DNA from: Gremmenia infestans | Lineage: Eukaryota > Ascomycota > Leotiomycetes > Helotiales > Hamatocanthoscyphaceae | Direction: 5' to 3' | Assembly (NCBI GenBank): GCA_032629725.1 | Contig: JAFEVB010000001.1 | Span: forward strand, 1,178,001 to 1,242,000 | Length of the DNA: 64,000 bases | Part shown: positions 47,262 through 57,853 of the stretch, in pieces | Layout of the letters: each line of letters opens with the position of its first letter | Position numbering within the stretch: the stretch's first letter is position 1 | Made by a program: the position numbers and the translations under genes | The notes under the pieces: generated by a model | The model's input: only the letters and a program-made list of their open reading frames with translations | What the model was told of the DNA's origin: nothing | Database searches by the model: none

Positions 47262-49148
47262 TAGCTGGGCGCCACCAGAGATGAAGCGCTGGCGGCTCAC
47301 CGCGAGATGTGTGATTCTGCACAGATATTACACATTGCACATTCGCCCTTTGTCAATTTCTTGCCGTCCTCCTATGGCCATCAGCTCCTAACCCGATATT
47401 CCATACTCGCACACTCTCGTCATCCCTTTTCCATGGGCCATTGATCTGCTCTTAGTGTAAAGGTGCCTCCGGAGGTGCCTCTAGACCATTCATTCAGCCC
47501 CGAACATCTCTAGCTTGCCGCTTCTTCCGACTCATAGGGCCACAGAAGAGCGTACTCCGGTTACATCTACCTCTTCAAAAACACCCATGAATGGGGAATG
47601 GGAGTGAGCCACCTCATGTTGTTGTCTTTTGTTTTTATCCTTAACCCCCCTCACATGCTTCGACCGGCGGATTGATACTTCCTCTGGATGGAAGAATACT
47701 GCATTAAATCCCTTTGGCGGTTGTCTGGAACAGCTCTCAGAGTAATTTGTACTCTGACGCTTTCTGTTCCCGTATGTTCTGTGGCTGAATTTAGTATCGG
47801 TGGGCGGATCACTCTTCGAAGTTCTGGGAACGGAGGGTTATGATTCCTTTGTTTTCCTGAGCACAAAATGTACATGATTAGATAGTCCAATAAAAGTTAT
47901 CGATTAAGAAATCCTTGATGCCGCATAGTGACGATGTATAATGGCTGACAAGGAGATACCTCCGTAATAACCCCGGGAAGGAAGGGGTTACATTCACTGG
48001 ACGTTACTTTGGTGGAATTCACCAAACCAAAGTGAGACATGTGACTAGATCATATATTCTCAAATGCGCGAGAGAATCGTTAATATGCAATATATCTTGA
48101 TATTGCTCTTGTGAGGTGCACTGCCCCGTCCCCCCCCTCCCCCCGGCAATCTCGAATTCCGAAGTGTCGTTGATTTTGAATTCCCCGCCAGACTACTTTG
48201 AGCGATAGACCCCCGTCTTCGCTCGACTTCACAATCCTTTTTCTCTATTTCTTCCCGGTTTGACCCTATATTTACACCATCTACAATTCCTATACCAACA
48301 AGTCTGCGTTGTGTCCCTCTCAAGCTTCAATTCATTCTATAAAATTCCACTTTAACCATTATACAGGTCACCGCCCTGTGGCAATCCACGCCAATCAACC
48401 TCCTCGACCCAGCTTCTATACTCAACTCCAAATCTCGTAAGACAATGCTCTGAATACCAACTGTTGCATGCACAAACACCCTATTGGCTCTGTAGTTTAG
48501 ATGTTTTACTTGATGCTTGCTGTGCAAACTGCATTTGTCGAGCAATAATGCGTCAAGTCACCAAGGAACGGATGGTAGTAGCGCCTCGGCCTTAATTTCC
48601 ACGAAACATAAGTTTATCTCCTTATATTGCTGTTTTTTACCATGTTGATATAAATCACTTGGTTTTTCAGAGTTTTCTGTATCAATGCAAAACACCGTGT
48701 TTGAAAGTTTAATGCATTTCCGATATGCAAGCCTTGGGCGTTGACTGTAACAGACATGTTGCTTTTCAAGGATTTATTCAATGATTGTTGAAGCTGCAAT
48801 GAAGCATCAATTTGCCTCAAAACTAATGAATTGCTATTTGGATACATTTAGTTTGACTTGGACAAGTTGGTCGAGTTGGTATGTATGGGTATAACCGGTA
48901 GGTCCTTTCCCAAGAGGACGCTGGTAAACCTTATCCAATTCCATCATGGCACTTTCCTATTCACCACATCATTGACCGTACTGAGCTTGGAGAATTCTTC
49001 TTTACCTTTCTCTCTAGCGCGACTTTCAATCACCAACCACGCATGAAGCTCAACCCTACCTCGACATCTCCACCCATGATTTGAGCAATCTCAAGGCACT
49101 TTTGCACTGGGAAATGTCGGATCACACTTCAAGCAGAATCATCACACT
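47262..49148. other. Intergenic spacer, 1.9 kb
   Basis: No supported gene is present. Long C-tracts occur near 48122-48146, and an accaaagtgagac/ccaaacc-like short symmetry lies near 48010-48035. The remainder is ordinary AT-rich sequence. Confidence 0.5.
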
Positions 49149-50981
49149 ATGTCTATACCTATGCACTGGACACACGAGCGCCGGGTTTCAATCATCTTGG
49201 AGATGCAACCCTCAACCGGGCCACCTTCCACGCAAACTGAATTGCAAGAGGCATCAAAAGCTGAAGAGCAACGAGAACCTCACGCAGAGCTTCCCAGGAG
49301 ACCTAGTTCGAAACGGAGGATGTATCTCATCGTAGGTCCCTCAGCAGCTTCATCCTCATGCCACACACGAATCCCACCCTTCCCTTCTACTTTACATATC
49401 TTGGTCATCTCAACTTAGGATGCTAACCCGAGAAATCCTAGGTAGCTACCGTCGCCTGCATCACCTTCGTCAATTCAACTCTCTCGGGCCTTATGACCGT
49501 CAGCCTCCCCACCATCGCACGAGACATTAATCTTCCCGACAGCTTACGTAGGTGATTAGAATTCTATTCCTGAGCGCAAGGGTGCCTGAATCCTTGTTAG
49601 GCACTCTTGATTGCATCCCCGCCCTCGACCCCAAGCTAACCGCTCTTCCTTCTCAGTTCTTTGGCCTCCTGCTGTGAGTAGTCTCTCTTGTGGATGCACT
49701 CTGCTTGCTTTTGGGTCTATTTCAGATGTGGTTGGAGGGAGGAGGATATATCTTCTGGGAATGTTCCTTCTCACTGGCACCACCATAGCCTGCGGTCTCT
49801 CCCGGAATGCCATCGACCTCATCCTCTTTCGAACAGCACAGGGCTTGGCAATGGCCTTGTGTCTTCCTTCCTCGGTCTTGTTGATCACCAGCAACATCCC
49901 GCATGGTGAACATCATAACATAGCGTTTGCTTGTCTCGGTGCTGGGCAGCCTGTTGGGTTCGGGTTTGGCTTGATCATTGGAGGACTCTTTATTCAGGGA
50001 CGTACCTGGAGATACGGATATTATCTTGCTGGCGGTCTCACCTTCGCCATCTTTCTGGGCGCCATATTTGCACTTCCGGCGGACCCTGCCGAATCTCAGC
50101 CAATTTCGACAATATTGACCCGCATAAGGAGGGACATTGATTGGATTGGCTGCCTACTTTTGAGCGCCTGCAACGGTATATTTCTATACTTGTTCTCGGT
50201 TCTCGCTAGCGATACTCACAACTTCGTTACACCGACATATCTCTCGCTGACTGTTGTCGCCATCCTCATCATCCCAGCATTCGTTTTATGGGTCCGCAAA
50301 CAAGAGCGTCTTGGTCAAAAAGCTATCATTCCACCATCTTTATGGGGAAATAAAGTCTTTGCAACGCTCTGTTTCATCGTTTTCATTGTTTGGGGATGCT
50401 TTAACGCCACTCAATACTTCATATCCCTGTACTTCCAACTGATCCAAGGCTTATCTGCGATCCAAACGTCACTCCGTTTTCTCCCACAGGCTGTTATAGG
50501 TCTTGGGATGAGCTTGCTGAACGGATGGCTCGTCAAGTACGTACCTGCAGCCATTCTGGTCTTATTCTCGACAATAATCACCGCTGTATGCCCTATTCTT
50601 ATGGCGACCATAGACCCAACATGGTCGTACTGGCGAAGCAGCTTTTTTGCCCTTATTTGTATCCCGATCTGTGCTGACGTACTTTTCACTGTCGCTAATC
50701 TGTTGACCATTTCGCTGTTTCCGGATGACCATGGGCTTGCTGGTGGGGTTTTCAACACTGTCAGCAATATAGGAAATAGTGTTGGCCTAGCTGTTGCGGC
50801 TGTGATTGCCGCGAGTGTAACCAAAGCCGAATCAGGGGGTAATCACCCCAAGGACCCCATAGATGCTCTGATGAGTGGTTATAGAGCGAGCTTTTTGGCC
50901 TGCGTGGTGTCGAATGTGTTTGTATTGATTGGAGTATACTACGGCTTGAGGAACGTTGGGAAAGTTGGTGTGAGGAATTGA
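49149..50981 (+). CDS. MFS transporter, DHA2 (14-TMS drug:H+ antiporter)-like
   Basis: Three exons (49149-49331, 49442-49547, 49657-50981) give 537 residues. Such plasma-membrane proteins export drugs, toxins or metabolites using the proton gradient. Seen here: a hydrophilic N-terminus of about 60 residues and TM1 VATVACITFVNSTLSGLMTVSLPTIA. Motif A is GSISDVVGGRRIYLLG, motif B is FRTAQGLAMA and the antiporter motif C region is GAGQPVGFGFGLIIGG. A central loop (PAESQPISTILTRIRRD) follows, then further TM helices to a short tail GLRNVGKVGVRN. The count of hydrophobic segments (about 13-14) fits DHA2. Later Met codons at 49161 and 49203 are possible starts. The substrate is unknown and no biosynthetic cluster is visible nearby. 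Confidence 0.87.
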
Positions 50982-52023
50982 CGTTTTGTCTGCGTGACTG
51001 TGCCAAGAAATACCCAGAGGGGCGAAAAGATTCTTGGAAGAACGCGGTTTCAGAGGTACCTGTTCTCGGCATTGGCGGAATGTCATGAGGATATCGAAGA
51101 GCACAACCTCGCTAGAGGCTCGCTGTGGAGCTATGTTTGTTCCATCTATTTTGGATAGACAAATTTGCTTAGATGTATCTTTCACCACATTTTCATTTGA
51201 ATAATGTGCCACCAAAATGTAACCAACGCGAGGAAGATTCGCCAACTCCGTCAAATCTTCAATATGCTGTGAGATTTTGAAACTCTTTTCATCAATCAAT
51301 CCAGTGACTTGATTGGCCAATTCAGAATTAGTAAGTAAATCAGAGAGAGCGAGGAGTATATCCTCGAAGAAAAATAAATCTTTCTATTGAAGGTATGCGA
51401 AATAGATGAGCACTAGTATAGAGTAATAGACTTACTTTTAGGTGCAATTCTTTCTATTGCTAATAGGATAAAATTAGGAATTTAATAAGTATACTATAGA
51501 GCGGAGTATATGTGAAGGTCCAGATTATGCTTAGTAAGCATAGTGTGAAGAGGTCTATTTGGACCTGATTCGGCTTAGCGCTCATTGTGTCCTGTACCTC
51601 GCAGCACCTTTTAAAACAATTCGAAGCTTGATGAAAGTATTTTCCTGACTTGAACTGACTGCAGGGCCAAACACTTCAAGTGCACGCGTTTGGAGCGTAG
51701 TATTCTGCCTGCATGTATAGTAGATATGATATATCTTGATCACCGATTGTATCTCAGGCTCCAATGGTAAGGTCCCGTGTAATTCGTGAATGGGACTGCG
51801 TATTGATATCACCCTCTCTTATAAATAGCATATTTAGAAACCTACAATCGAATCCTAGGGATGGTTTTCACCGAGAGGCAAGAATAAGCAAAGCAGCAAA
51901 GGGTTACGCAGGCGGTCACTTGGCGAGCACGCAGAAATAAGTGAGGGGTATAGGTCAATCAACAGCAGATTCTTAAATTGTCATATACTAATAACAGCTG
52001 CCTATTCAAGACCCAATCCTACC
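50982..52023. other. Spacer with a possible gene fragment (minus strand)
   Basis: On the minus strand a continuous open frame from about 51385 to 50982 reads EDILLALSDLLTNSELANQVTGLIDE...TELANLPRVGYILVAHYS...VVLFDILMTFRQCREQ, protein-like in composition. It begins after an ag acceptor-like site, has no ATG, and runs antisense into the MFS gene end. It may be a fragment of a lost gene, and I recognise no family. The rest (51.32-51.85 kb) is AT/TpA-rich and includes a nested inverted repeat. Confidence 0.35.
51516..51566. repeat. Nested inverted repeat
   Basis: The outer arms AGGTCCA and TGGACCT are exact reverse complements. Inside lies a second perfect palindrome, TATGCTTA-G-TAAGCATA (51526-51542). 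It sits in TpA-rich DNA. It may be a hairpin or the remains of a small element. Confidence 0.45.
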
Positions 52024-54505
52024 TCAAGGTAGCTCAAGAACCCTTTGAGGCGTAGCAGGAATAGCATCCAACTCCCACGCAGCCCCACCATCCATCTTTG
52101 GCTTCACAGCAGCCCCAACCTCATCCCACTGCACCGTAATCGCATCATGACCCTTATTATACTTCATGCCCTTGAACCACAACTCGAACCTCAGATCCGC
52201 GGGCGCTATGATGACCTTCACCGAAAACGTAGCGATATAAAATTTCTTCCCTTGCCAGATCTTTCTGTTTTTGAGCTCGAATTCGTTTTCGCCAATGCCG
52301 GTCAAGTCCGATTCTATCTCGCAGGGTTTGAAGGCGCCAGCTGTTGTTGGGGTTCGTTAGGACTGGAGGGTGAATGGGTGGGATTCAGCAAGAGCAGAAA
52401 ACGCACGATGTTTATAACTCCTTGGCAGATCCTTCCTGTCTTCACGTGAGATCACAATCATGGTACGCCAGATGCGATTTGGATCTCCCGGTACCAATTT
52501 CCGCCAGAATGTCCGCTCGTGCGCACCGCTCGTGTCAATAGTATCACCCTAGATCTCAAATCAGCAAGACCCCTCACTACTTCTATCCCAATAGATTTTA
52601 CCTTTACGATGAGCCAATCAATTTGCGCTAGTGCCCACTTCTGCTTCTTCTTGAAGTTATCAGTCACGATTTCCGCATCGACGTGTATTCTTGGATCATA
52701 AGGCTGTCGACACAGAACCCCGTAACTAGCTCGAGCACTGGATACACCCAATTAACAATCATTCCTTACTATTGCGACGCGAGCTTGCTACACTTCCACT
52801 TACACTCTAGTCTTCAAAGTAGCAGTCCCAGAAACTAATTTCTGTCTCCGATCTAGAACTAGCCCTTTCACAACCGCCAGTCGCGGCTCCTGCGACTTTA
52901 GTATCGAGAGGTTTGGTGCATTTGGATGTGGTTTTTCGGTGTAGAATTCTTGGATCTTGGTTTTGACATATTGAGACCCACCAAGGCCTCCACTTAGGAC
53001 TAGCATTTTCTAACAAATGGACTATTTAGTATATGTTGTGCGGGTTCCGAGTCTTGGATTTTAGGAAATTTACCACTTGCTCGCTGAATCTGTTTATTTG
53101 CATCCAGTCCAGCTGTTGCGTGATTTGGCGTATGATTGCTATGATTTGAATGTCGAATAGTTCTTGGATTTCTGCTCTGAAATTATCGTTAGCTTTATTT
53201 CACACGTTTTCCTTTTCTAGTTTCCTCAACTCAAATAAACTCATTATGGGGCTTCTGGGGACTTGTTCCCAACTCTCATGGTTCTCAATCTTCTCCTCTC
53301 CATTTTATTCGGCACACATTCGCGTTTTCTATGCCTTGACTTGCATCTTTATCAATCATTCCCTGGTCCCTGACTCTTCAATCACTTGGGAGTATTTCGG
53401 AATGAGAGTAACTCAGAAGAGAGCCATGATTTCTGTAGTCATCTCTTACCTTAGAAATTGCATTTTCCCGGAACTAATTCCTAGGCCCAGATGTTCGAAT
53501 TGTGGACTGATGCCAAGTCCCAGTCGGTCTAAAGCCAGTTTATAGACTTCCTGTGTTGCGGCTTTTGTACCAAAATTGTGTTTGATAGATTGGAAAGACG
53601 ACCCTCTGGCGATTTTATGGGCAAGATCTTTCGGTAGCATAGCATCCGGATGCGCATTTAATCTTCTCTGCACAAGTGCCTCGAACGCCCTATCAATCAT
53701 CGTGGATCCAACCCCAACTCCTTTTACAGCGGCGACTTGCTTCAATAGCGGCTGTTTTGGGTTTGCGTCGTGCACTTCTATCAGTCCAAGGTCCGTCGTT
53801 CCACCACCAGCGTCACAGATCAGAATGATGTCCTTGTTGCGCAATGCGACTTGCGGATTCGTCGCGACATAGACTGCTGCGGCCTCTGCTTCTGTCAGCT
53901 CTAAATTTGCAGAGTGCTTCGCGGGGTTGTCTGAACTGAAGCCAGCTGCGACAATGGCTTCGTTGAATTTGTTCGTCGTCTCGAATGATGTCCAAGTAGT
54001 GGGCAGACTGAACAGGAACTCGATCTTCTTCTCAGTCCATGGCCCTATTTGCGACTCGATCGAAAATTTGATGTGTTGATGAATCTGTCTCAAGTATTCT
54101 GTTATCAATTTCAAAGCTTCCTCTGTTGTTCTGACCACATTTTTCACTCCCTCCTTTCGAGCCGAATCTATAGTTTCTTGATCGAGGTATATTTTGAAAT
54201 GTTCGCGAACTTCCCCCGCACCTTGGTATTCATCTTCTAAGTTGCAAAGGAAGCCCCATCTTGGCTCGGAGCCATCGTGAGGTATTATGATTTTTGTTGG
54301 CGCCTTCGTTTCTACTGAATCTGGAGGAAGTCCTGGCCAATCTTGGATACTTTGCGTAGTCGAGGTAGCCAAGTTGCTCCATGCGACACCTATAGACTTA
54401 ATCAGCATATTTGGTGAATGGTTCCCCGCAGAAAGTGTTACCTGTATATGTTTGGCCAAAGTCAATTCCGACAATGAAGTCTGGCCTTTCCTCTTGACTC
54501 GTCAT
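52024..54505 (-). CDS. Divergent Hsp70-like ATPase (actin/Hsp70-fold), fungal type
   Basis: Seven exons (54442-54505, 53450-54389, 53074-53176, 52804-53009, 52602-52737, 52446-52548, 52024-52340) sum to 622 residues, divisible by three. Seen: the phosphate-1 motif IVGIDFGQTYTGVAW at residues about 10-24, joined across intron 1. LTEAEAAAVYVA and the phosphate-2 motif ILICDAGGGTTDLGLIEV follow, with KGVGVGSTMIDRAFEALV and the adenosine motif VLSGGLGGSQYV. The C-terminal part (YGVLCRQPYDPRIH, GDTIDTSGAHERTFWRKLVPGD, a beta-rich end) is not the DnaK substrate-binding domain or a typical EEVD tail. Such proteins are expanded in filamentous fungi and usually unnamed. A chaperone role should not be assumed. 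Intron 2 (273 nt) is unusually long. Confidence 0.85.
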
Positions 54506-55801
54506 TGTTAAGCTTCTACAAGGCTCTGAAGTCCGAGACCTTGTTGTGAAGATGGAACGAAAAGCTGGTCAGCCTCGCCCGATAATCTTTCTGATTTCGT
54601 AGCCCCCTCGCCTTTCTATATCCTAAAATAGCTTAGCTATCGAGCGCCCCTTGATTAATTGCTGCGCATGGATTCCATTTCCCACATGGATAAAATACGC
54701 CTCGTACCACCCCCGGCGGCACTCGCACTTTTTGAAGTCTGACAGCCCCGCTATAAATGAATCCACTACTTAGCGTACGTAAACTTATAGAATCCTATAA
54801 GTCTAAATGGCTCTTTACACTAGTATAGATACATAAAAGCAAAAAATAAACCCAAATTCAAGTGATAATTCTATAGAGTATATTCGGGCCTCTTGAAAGC
54901 CCTGTTATAGTCGACTTTAAGCTCTTTAAGTGGTGAGGTATCCAGTTATGGGTATACTTCAGGTGGGGGGCTCTCAGACTTAAAAATAGAGCTAGTAATT
55001 TACGAAGTATGTAGGCGGCTTACCAAAGCGCGTACTCTACCCATATCCCAGGGTTTGGGTGGACTACTACCTGCAAGTGGAGAAGTGTTGGCCCGGCTTT
55101 AGGAGCAATGCGTTCTTCTAAGGTTGGGGGCGAACACTTGTGAGATGCTGCGCCATTAATTTTAACGCAAAGTAAGGCTACGCAGTAGAGTAGGAGCACG
55201 AAATTACTTTTACTTCTAATCGGAAGGATGTAGAGACTGCTACAACAGAAATTTCGTAGCTGAGGAATATAGCTTTTTAAAATATCTTCATGAGCATGGT
55301 GGATGTCAAAAACCTACCTCGAAGTAGAAGCGGAAATAAGAGGCTCAACAAGGGTATCCAAACTATTGTGGAGTGCAGTATTGTCAGGGGCTTAAGCGAA
55401 GTGCAGCAGGTCGTCCTCGTACACAGCACCCTGAGGCAGCCAGTCAAAACTCCCGTTACAATCCTTTCTATCCTAATTTAGATTATCATGCCGTCAGCGA
55501 ACATTTTACAAGTACTTCTAACCCGAGGCTGGACGAGGGGCGCGGAATGGGCCACTTCCAAGGGCACGGATGGCCTGGTTTATAATAATACAGTACGGTA
55601 TACTGTACTCTGTACGTACACCATAAATGAGGCCCGGGGTCCACTAGTAGTCCCCATGCCACGATCCATTCCATACCCTACTCCAACTCTTGCCTCACAA
55701 ATTGTTTCTCTCTGCTTGCGACCGTCAAACAAACTCATTTTCCCTGCCGTTGGTCGCGGTATTGTCTCATATCGTTCTAGACTTCGAATTAACACATCAC
55801 C
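54506..55801. other. AT/TpA-rich spacer, probable mutated repeat relic
   Basis: From about 54.75 to 55.30 kb the DNA is rich in TA, tataga and ctata words and stop codons in all frames, as expected of repeat-induced point mutation (RIP) relics. Near 55588-55612 there is a TACAGTAC...GTACTGTAC-type alternating motif. The last 100 bases lead into the next gene. No coding sequence is supported. Confidence 0.5.
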
Positions 55802-56969
55802 ATGGGGGATAATTCGACTTCGTCCAGCTCAGAATTTGCAACTCCTACGCTTTTTGCAAGTTCAAGTCCAGTTCCTACAGCTGTAAGCGCCGGTAATGGA
55901 ACGACTAACGGCACTATATCATCGCTGCACACCGTTCACAAAGGGCTTTCAGATGGAGCAGCGGCAGGAATTGGAATCGGGTGCGCCATAGGTGGTGCTA
56001 TCTTAGCTCTAGTCGCAATTGCTCTCTTCACTCGATGCAGAAAGAGGCGACCAAATGACATCTCAAATATCGCATATCAGACCACCCCGCAAGCAAAATC
56101 ATCCGACGACTATGAATCTAAATCGACGAGTGTAATTCCTCTGGTGGACGTTCCTATAGAACGAGCGGATGACAGCCAGATTAAGAAGTCTTTGACAGAC
56201 TTGAATGAGCTGATTAATCAGCATGTTGAGAATCACTACCACAATCAGACATTTACGGGACAGCCAGCGGATCTGGAGAGAGAGCTGTCAAAGTGCGGAT
56301 TTAATGGAGCTGGATCAGAGAGTGCGGGTTATATGACATCTATCTTGATAGATCCTCGAACGAGAGGTGCCGGAATCCGAAAGCTTATTGCCTATGTGAT
56401 CCTGGCGCATTCTCAGCCAAACGCGCCGAAATTACTTTCACTCCTACCTGGTAGCATATCTATAGTCTCTCGAGCTATGTTACAAGTCAGAAGACGTCCT
56501 GGGGAAGAACAAGGTAAATATGCCCCCAGCTCAACGCAGTCCACGCAAATATTAACGCATTACTCTTTCTACAGCTTTCGAGACAGCTTTCGCAAAATGG
56601 CGTCAACTTAGTGCCTTTTTACTCGATTCACCAGAACGTCGGGATGGAACACTCGCGGATGACGATCTGAGATCTGCAGTTCTTGAGAATGTATTGTTGC
56701 TTAACGAGGTTCTCGAATCATTCATTAGCCAGGGGCAACATGCTCAGCGACAACAAGCAGACAATCTCTCCTCGATTGTACAGGAGGGTGCAGATACAGC
56801 TTTACTCCTTTTCTCGCAACCCACCAAGACGGTGTTTGGATGGTCTGCGGAAAGAAACACAGCAACGAACATTTTGGTGGTCTTCCCTTCTGTTGCAGAG
56901 GAAGTAAAAAATGGCGTCAGGTCTCTGAAAGTTATTGTACCAGCTACGATCGAACAGCTTCAACGATAA
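55802..56969 (+). CDS. Single-pass membrane protein, Ser/Thr-rich ectodomain, unnamed fungal family
   Basis: Two exons (55802-56513, 56575-56969) give 368 residues; the ATG is in CACCATGG context. Seen: a Ser/Thr-rich N-terminal 50 residues with possible NGT glycosylation sites and no clear cleavable signal peptide. A Gly/Ala-rich membrane span (GAAAGIGIGCAIGGAILALVAIALF, roughly 54-77) is followed by a basic stop-transfer RCRKRRP. A cytosolic part then has KKSLTDLNELINQHVENHYHN, SILIDPRTRGAGIRKLIAYVILAHSQ, LLSLLPG, AFETAFAKWRQLSAFLL and a final FPSVAEEV..GVRSLKVIVPATIE. The LIDPRTR..(I/L)R.LIA block and the KWRQL(S/T)A block recur in many unnamed fungal membrane proteins, from memory of the family style. 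The layout resembles cell-wall-stress-sensor-like proteins. The function is unknown. Confidence 0.75.
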
Positions 56970-57853
56970 GTCTTGTAGGTGGGATCATTTGCAGAAAGGG
57001 CTGCTGAAATTCAAAGCTTTAGGTTTGCCCTGTTATTAATTTGAGCGCAGCCTTGATGGTTTGTTTTAGTGTGTTTATTTTTTGATCTTTGATAACGTTA
57101 ATTGCCTTCTATGTGACCCCTACTTGTCTGAACCTGCTTTAGCGACATTATCAGTAAATATCAACTTTTTCCGTATTAGAGTATTTCAACTCCTCTCGCC
57201 TAGCCCACCCTGAGCTTTCATTGGACCTATAGGTATAATTTGGAGCTTTACAAGCTCCGACTTCCTATTACGTCCAAGACCTAATTCCTTCTAATACTTA
57301 GCCATATAAAGTAAAACTCATTACTATTTAGAGAACACTGGTTGATGTATTAAGTTGGGACAAGCTACCGATATCTTTAGGAAAGAGAAAAGCTATTCGG
57401 GGCGGGGTACAAATCACTGAATCTTTAGCTGCTAACGCGTTGAAAGTCTAGTGATCAGACCCTAGATATTAAGATTGAAGACTTTTCTAGTCCATCGCAA
57501 GTTTGCAATAGGGATCGTGATATAGTCCACGCCTAAGACACGCATGTCTGGAAGTCCTCGGCGCAGCTTATGTAAGCAGTAATCGAGGAGGTCTAGCGTG
57601 CCCGAATAAGCTTAGTTCTCATAATATTCTTAGCTCGCAATAATTTTAGATTGAAGGAAGACTGGATTTCGTAACATAATCTTCATTTATCCCTTTCACC
57701 GACAAAAAAGAATGAGCTTTTCCCCCGCGGGATTCGCTCGTGGATATAACCCTCGAAATAGCCTAGAACTTCCCATAGCCGCTGAGCCTCAGCGGCTGAG
57801 GCACTCCGACACAAGCTACCAAGCTTCAACAGACACCACACGATAATGCAGTC
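56970..57853. other. AT-rich spacer
   Basis: Here 57.12-57.70 kb is TpA-rich with many stop codons, similar to the 54.8-55.3 kb stretch. A perfect gccgctgagcctcagcggc palindrome-like motif lies at about 57779-57798. No gene is supported. Confidence 0.5.
57779..57797. repeat. Short GC-rich inverted repeat
   Basis: The arms GCCGCTGAG and CTCAGCGGC are exact reverse complements around one base, in an AT-rich spacer just downstream of the oxidoreductase stop codon (minus strand gene). It could act as a hairpin or a 3'-end structure. Confidence 0.5.

Noticed and set aside
46578..47300. A 240-codon open frame antisense to paralog B
   Set aside because: It lies exactly under a coding exon, has a hydrophobic low-information composition, no family match and no splice context. 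It is an antisense shadow.
48122..48146. Long C-tracts, considered as G-quadruplex or telomere-like DNA
   Set aside because: The tracts are irregular with no telomeric unit. A weak G4 is possible on the minus strand, but nothing supports a function.
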